Shown here: piece after piece, positions 12,619 through 12,828 of the stretch
Layout of the letters: each line of letters opens with the position of its first letter
How positions within the stretch are numbered: position 1 is the stretch's first letter
Assembly: GCA_963635575.1 (NCBI GenBank)
Contig: CAVHFU010000037.1
Location: 1 to 12,828 of the forward strand
Length of the DNA: 12,828 bases
DNA from: RGIG9151 sp963635575
Lineage (GTDB): Bacteria; Bacillota; Clostridia; TANB77; RGIG9151
Reading direction: 5' to 3'
Position numbers and translations under genes: made by a program
Notes under the pieces: model-generated
What the model was told of the DNA's origin: nothing
Seen by the model: the letters and a program-made list of their open reading frames with translations, nothing else
Databases searched by the model: none

Positions 12619-12828
12619 TTGCACAAATTATTCAAAAATACGATTTACATTAATTTTGGTTATTTTTTCTCTTATATTCTTTGAAATACTAGAAATTACA
12701 ATATTTTTCTAGCATTTAAATTGTTATTTACTTTTTGTTCTATAAAATTCCTTTTTGCATATATTTATTATACAGAAAGACAGTAGGTAATATGTCAATA
12801 GGAAAAAAATAAAAATTTTAATGAAATT
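12619..12828. other. Gene-free AT-rich region upstream of groESL
   Basis: No open frame with a ribosome site is visible. On the minus strand an exact TTGACA (12798-12793) and an exact TATAAT (12772-12767) occur, but 20 bases apart, longer than the usual 16-18, so a second distal groESL promoter is possible but weak. A seven-base-pair inverted repeat (CTAGAAA 12689-12695 with 12706-12712) lies between. Nothing else is recognisable. Confidence 0.4.

Noticed and set aside
12767..12798. Strong distal groESL promoter from exact TTGACA and TATAAT
   Set aside because: The spacing is 20 bases, outside the usual range, and AT-rich DNA makes chance TATAAT common; only noted as weak.
12793..12828. Start of a plus-strand gene at the right edge
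   Set aside because: The ATG at 12792-12794 runs into a stop after six codons, and the ATG at 12821-12823 has too little sequence and no well-placed ribosome site.

Overview
The window is an AT-rich stretch of a low-GC Firmicute chromosome, most likely Clostridia (possibly the Lachnospiraceae side; this is inferred from AT-rich codon use, strong GGAGG-type Shine-Dalgarno sites, a CIRCE-controlled groESL, a short NusA without C-terminal repeats, and the presence of RnpM/YlxR, the YlxQ-type L7Ae protein and YqzL). Every gene I can support lies on the minus strand, so transcription runs from high to low coordinates. The content is almost entirely core housekeeping. I see no phage, CRISPR, toxin-antitoxin or defence genes.

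Layout in the direction of transcription. (1) 12828-12523: AT-rich upstream region with a groESL promoter and a near-perfect CIRCE operator. (2) groES-groEL (12522-10561), closed by a strong intrinsic terminator (10552-10512). (3) 10511-10256: a ~105 bp fold-back element, then a good SigA-type extended -10 promoter and a leader hairpin in front of rimP. (4) The nusA-infB operon: rimP, nusA, rnpM, ylxQ-like, infB and rbfA, tightly packed (10255-4826). (5) A ~221 bp cloverleaf-like inverted-repeat element (4593-4813), then nrnA, then a second, unrelated ~240 bp fold-back element (3364-3603). (6) era, yqzL, recO, fabI and an unknown zinc-ribbon membrane protein (3287-46).

How the genes fit together. 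RimP, IF2, RbfA and Era serve 30S maturation and translation initiation. NusA ties transcription to termination and antitermination. RnpM and the L7Ae-like protein are small RNA-binding partners. NrnA degrades the last nano-RNA oligonucleotides. GroESL is the heat-shock chaperonin under HrcA control. RecO does recombinational repair and FabI makes fatty acids; both appear to ride on the era transcript. YqzL was found as a 47-residue gene between era and recO.

The unusual part is the intergenic DNA. Three of the four gaps longer than 200 bp each hold a long fold-back element, the three are unrelated in sequence, and two of them bracket nrnA exactly where the polycistronic message would otherwise continue. 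Start codons of era, rnpM and nrnA should be moved inward from the longest open frame, and infB and recO use TTG and GTG starts. No previously undescribed protein system is evident. The fold-back elements are the best candidates for something undescribed.
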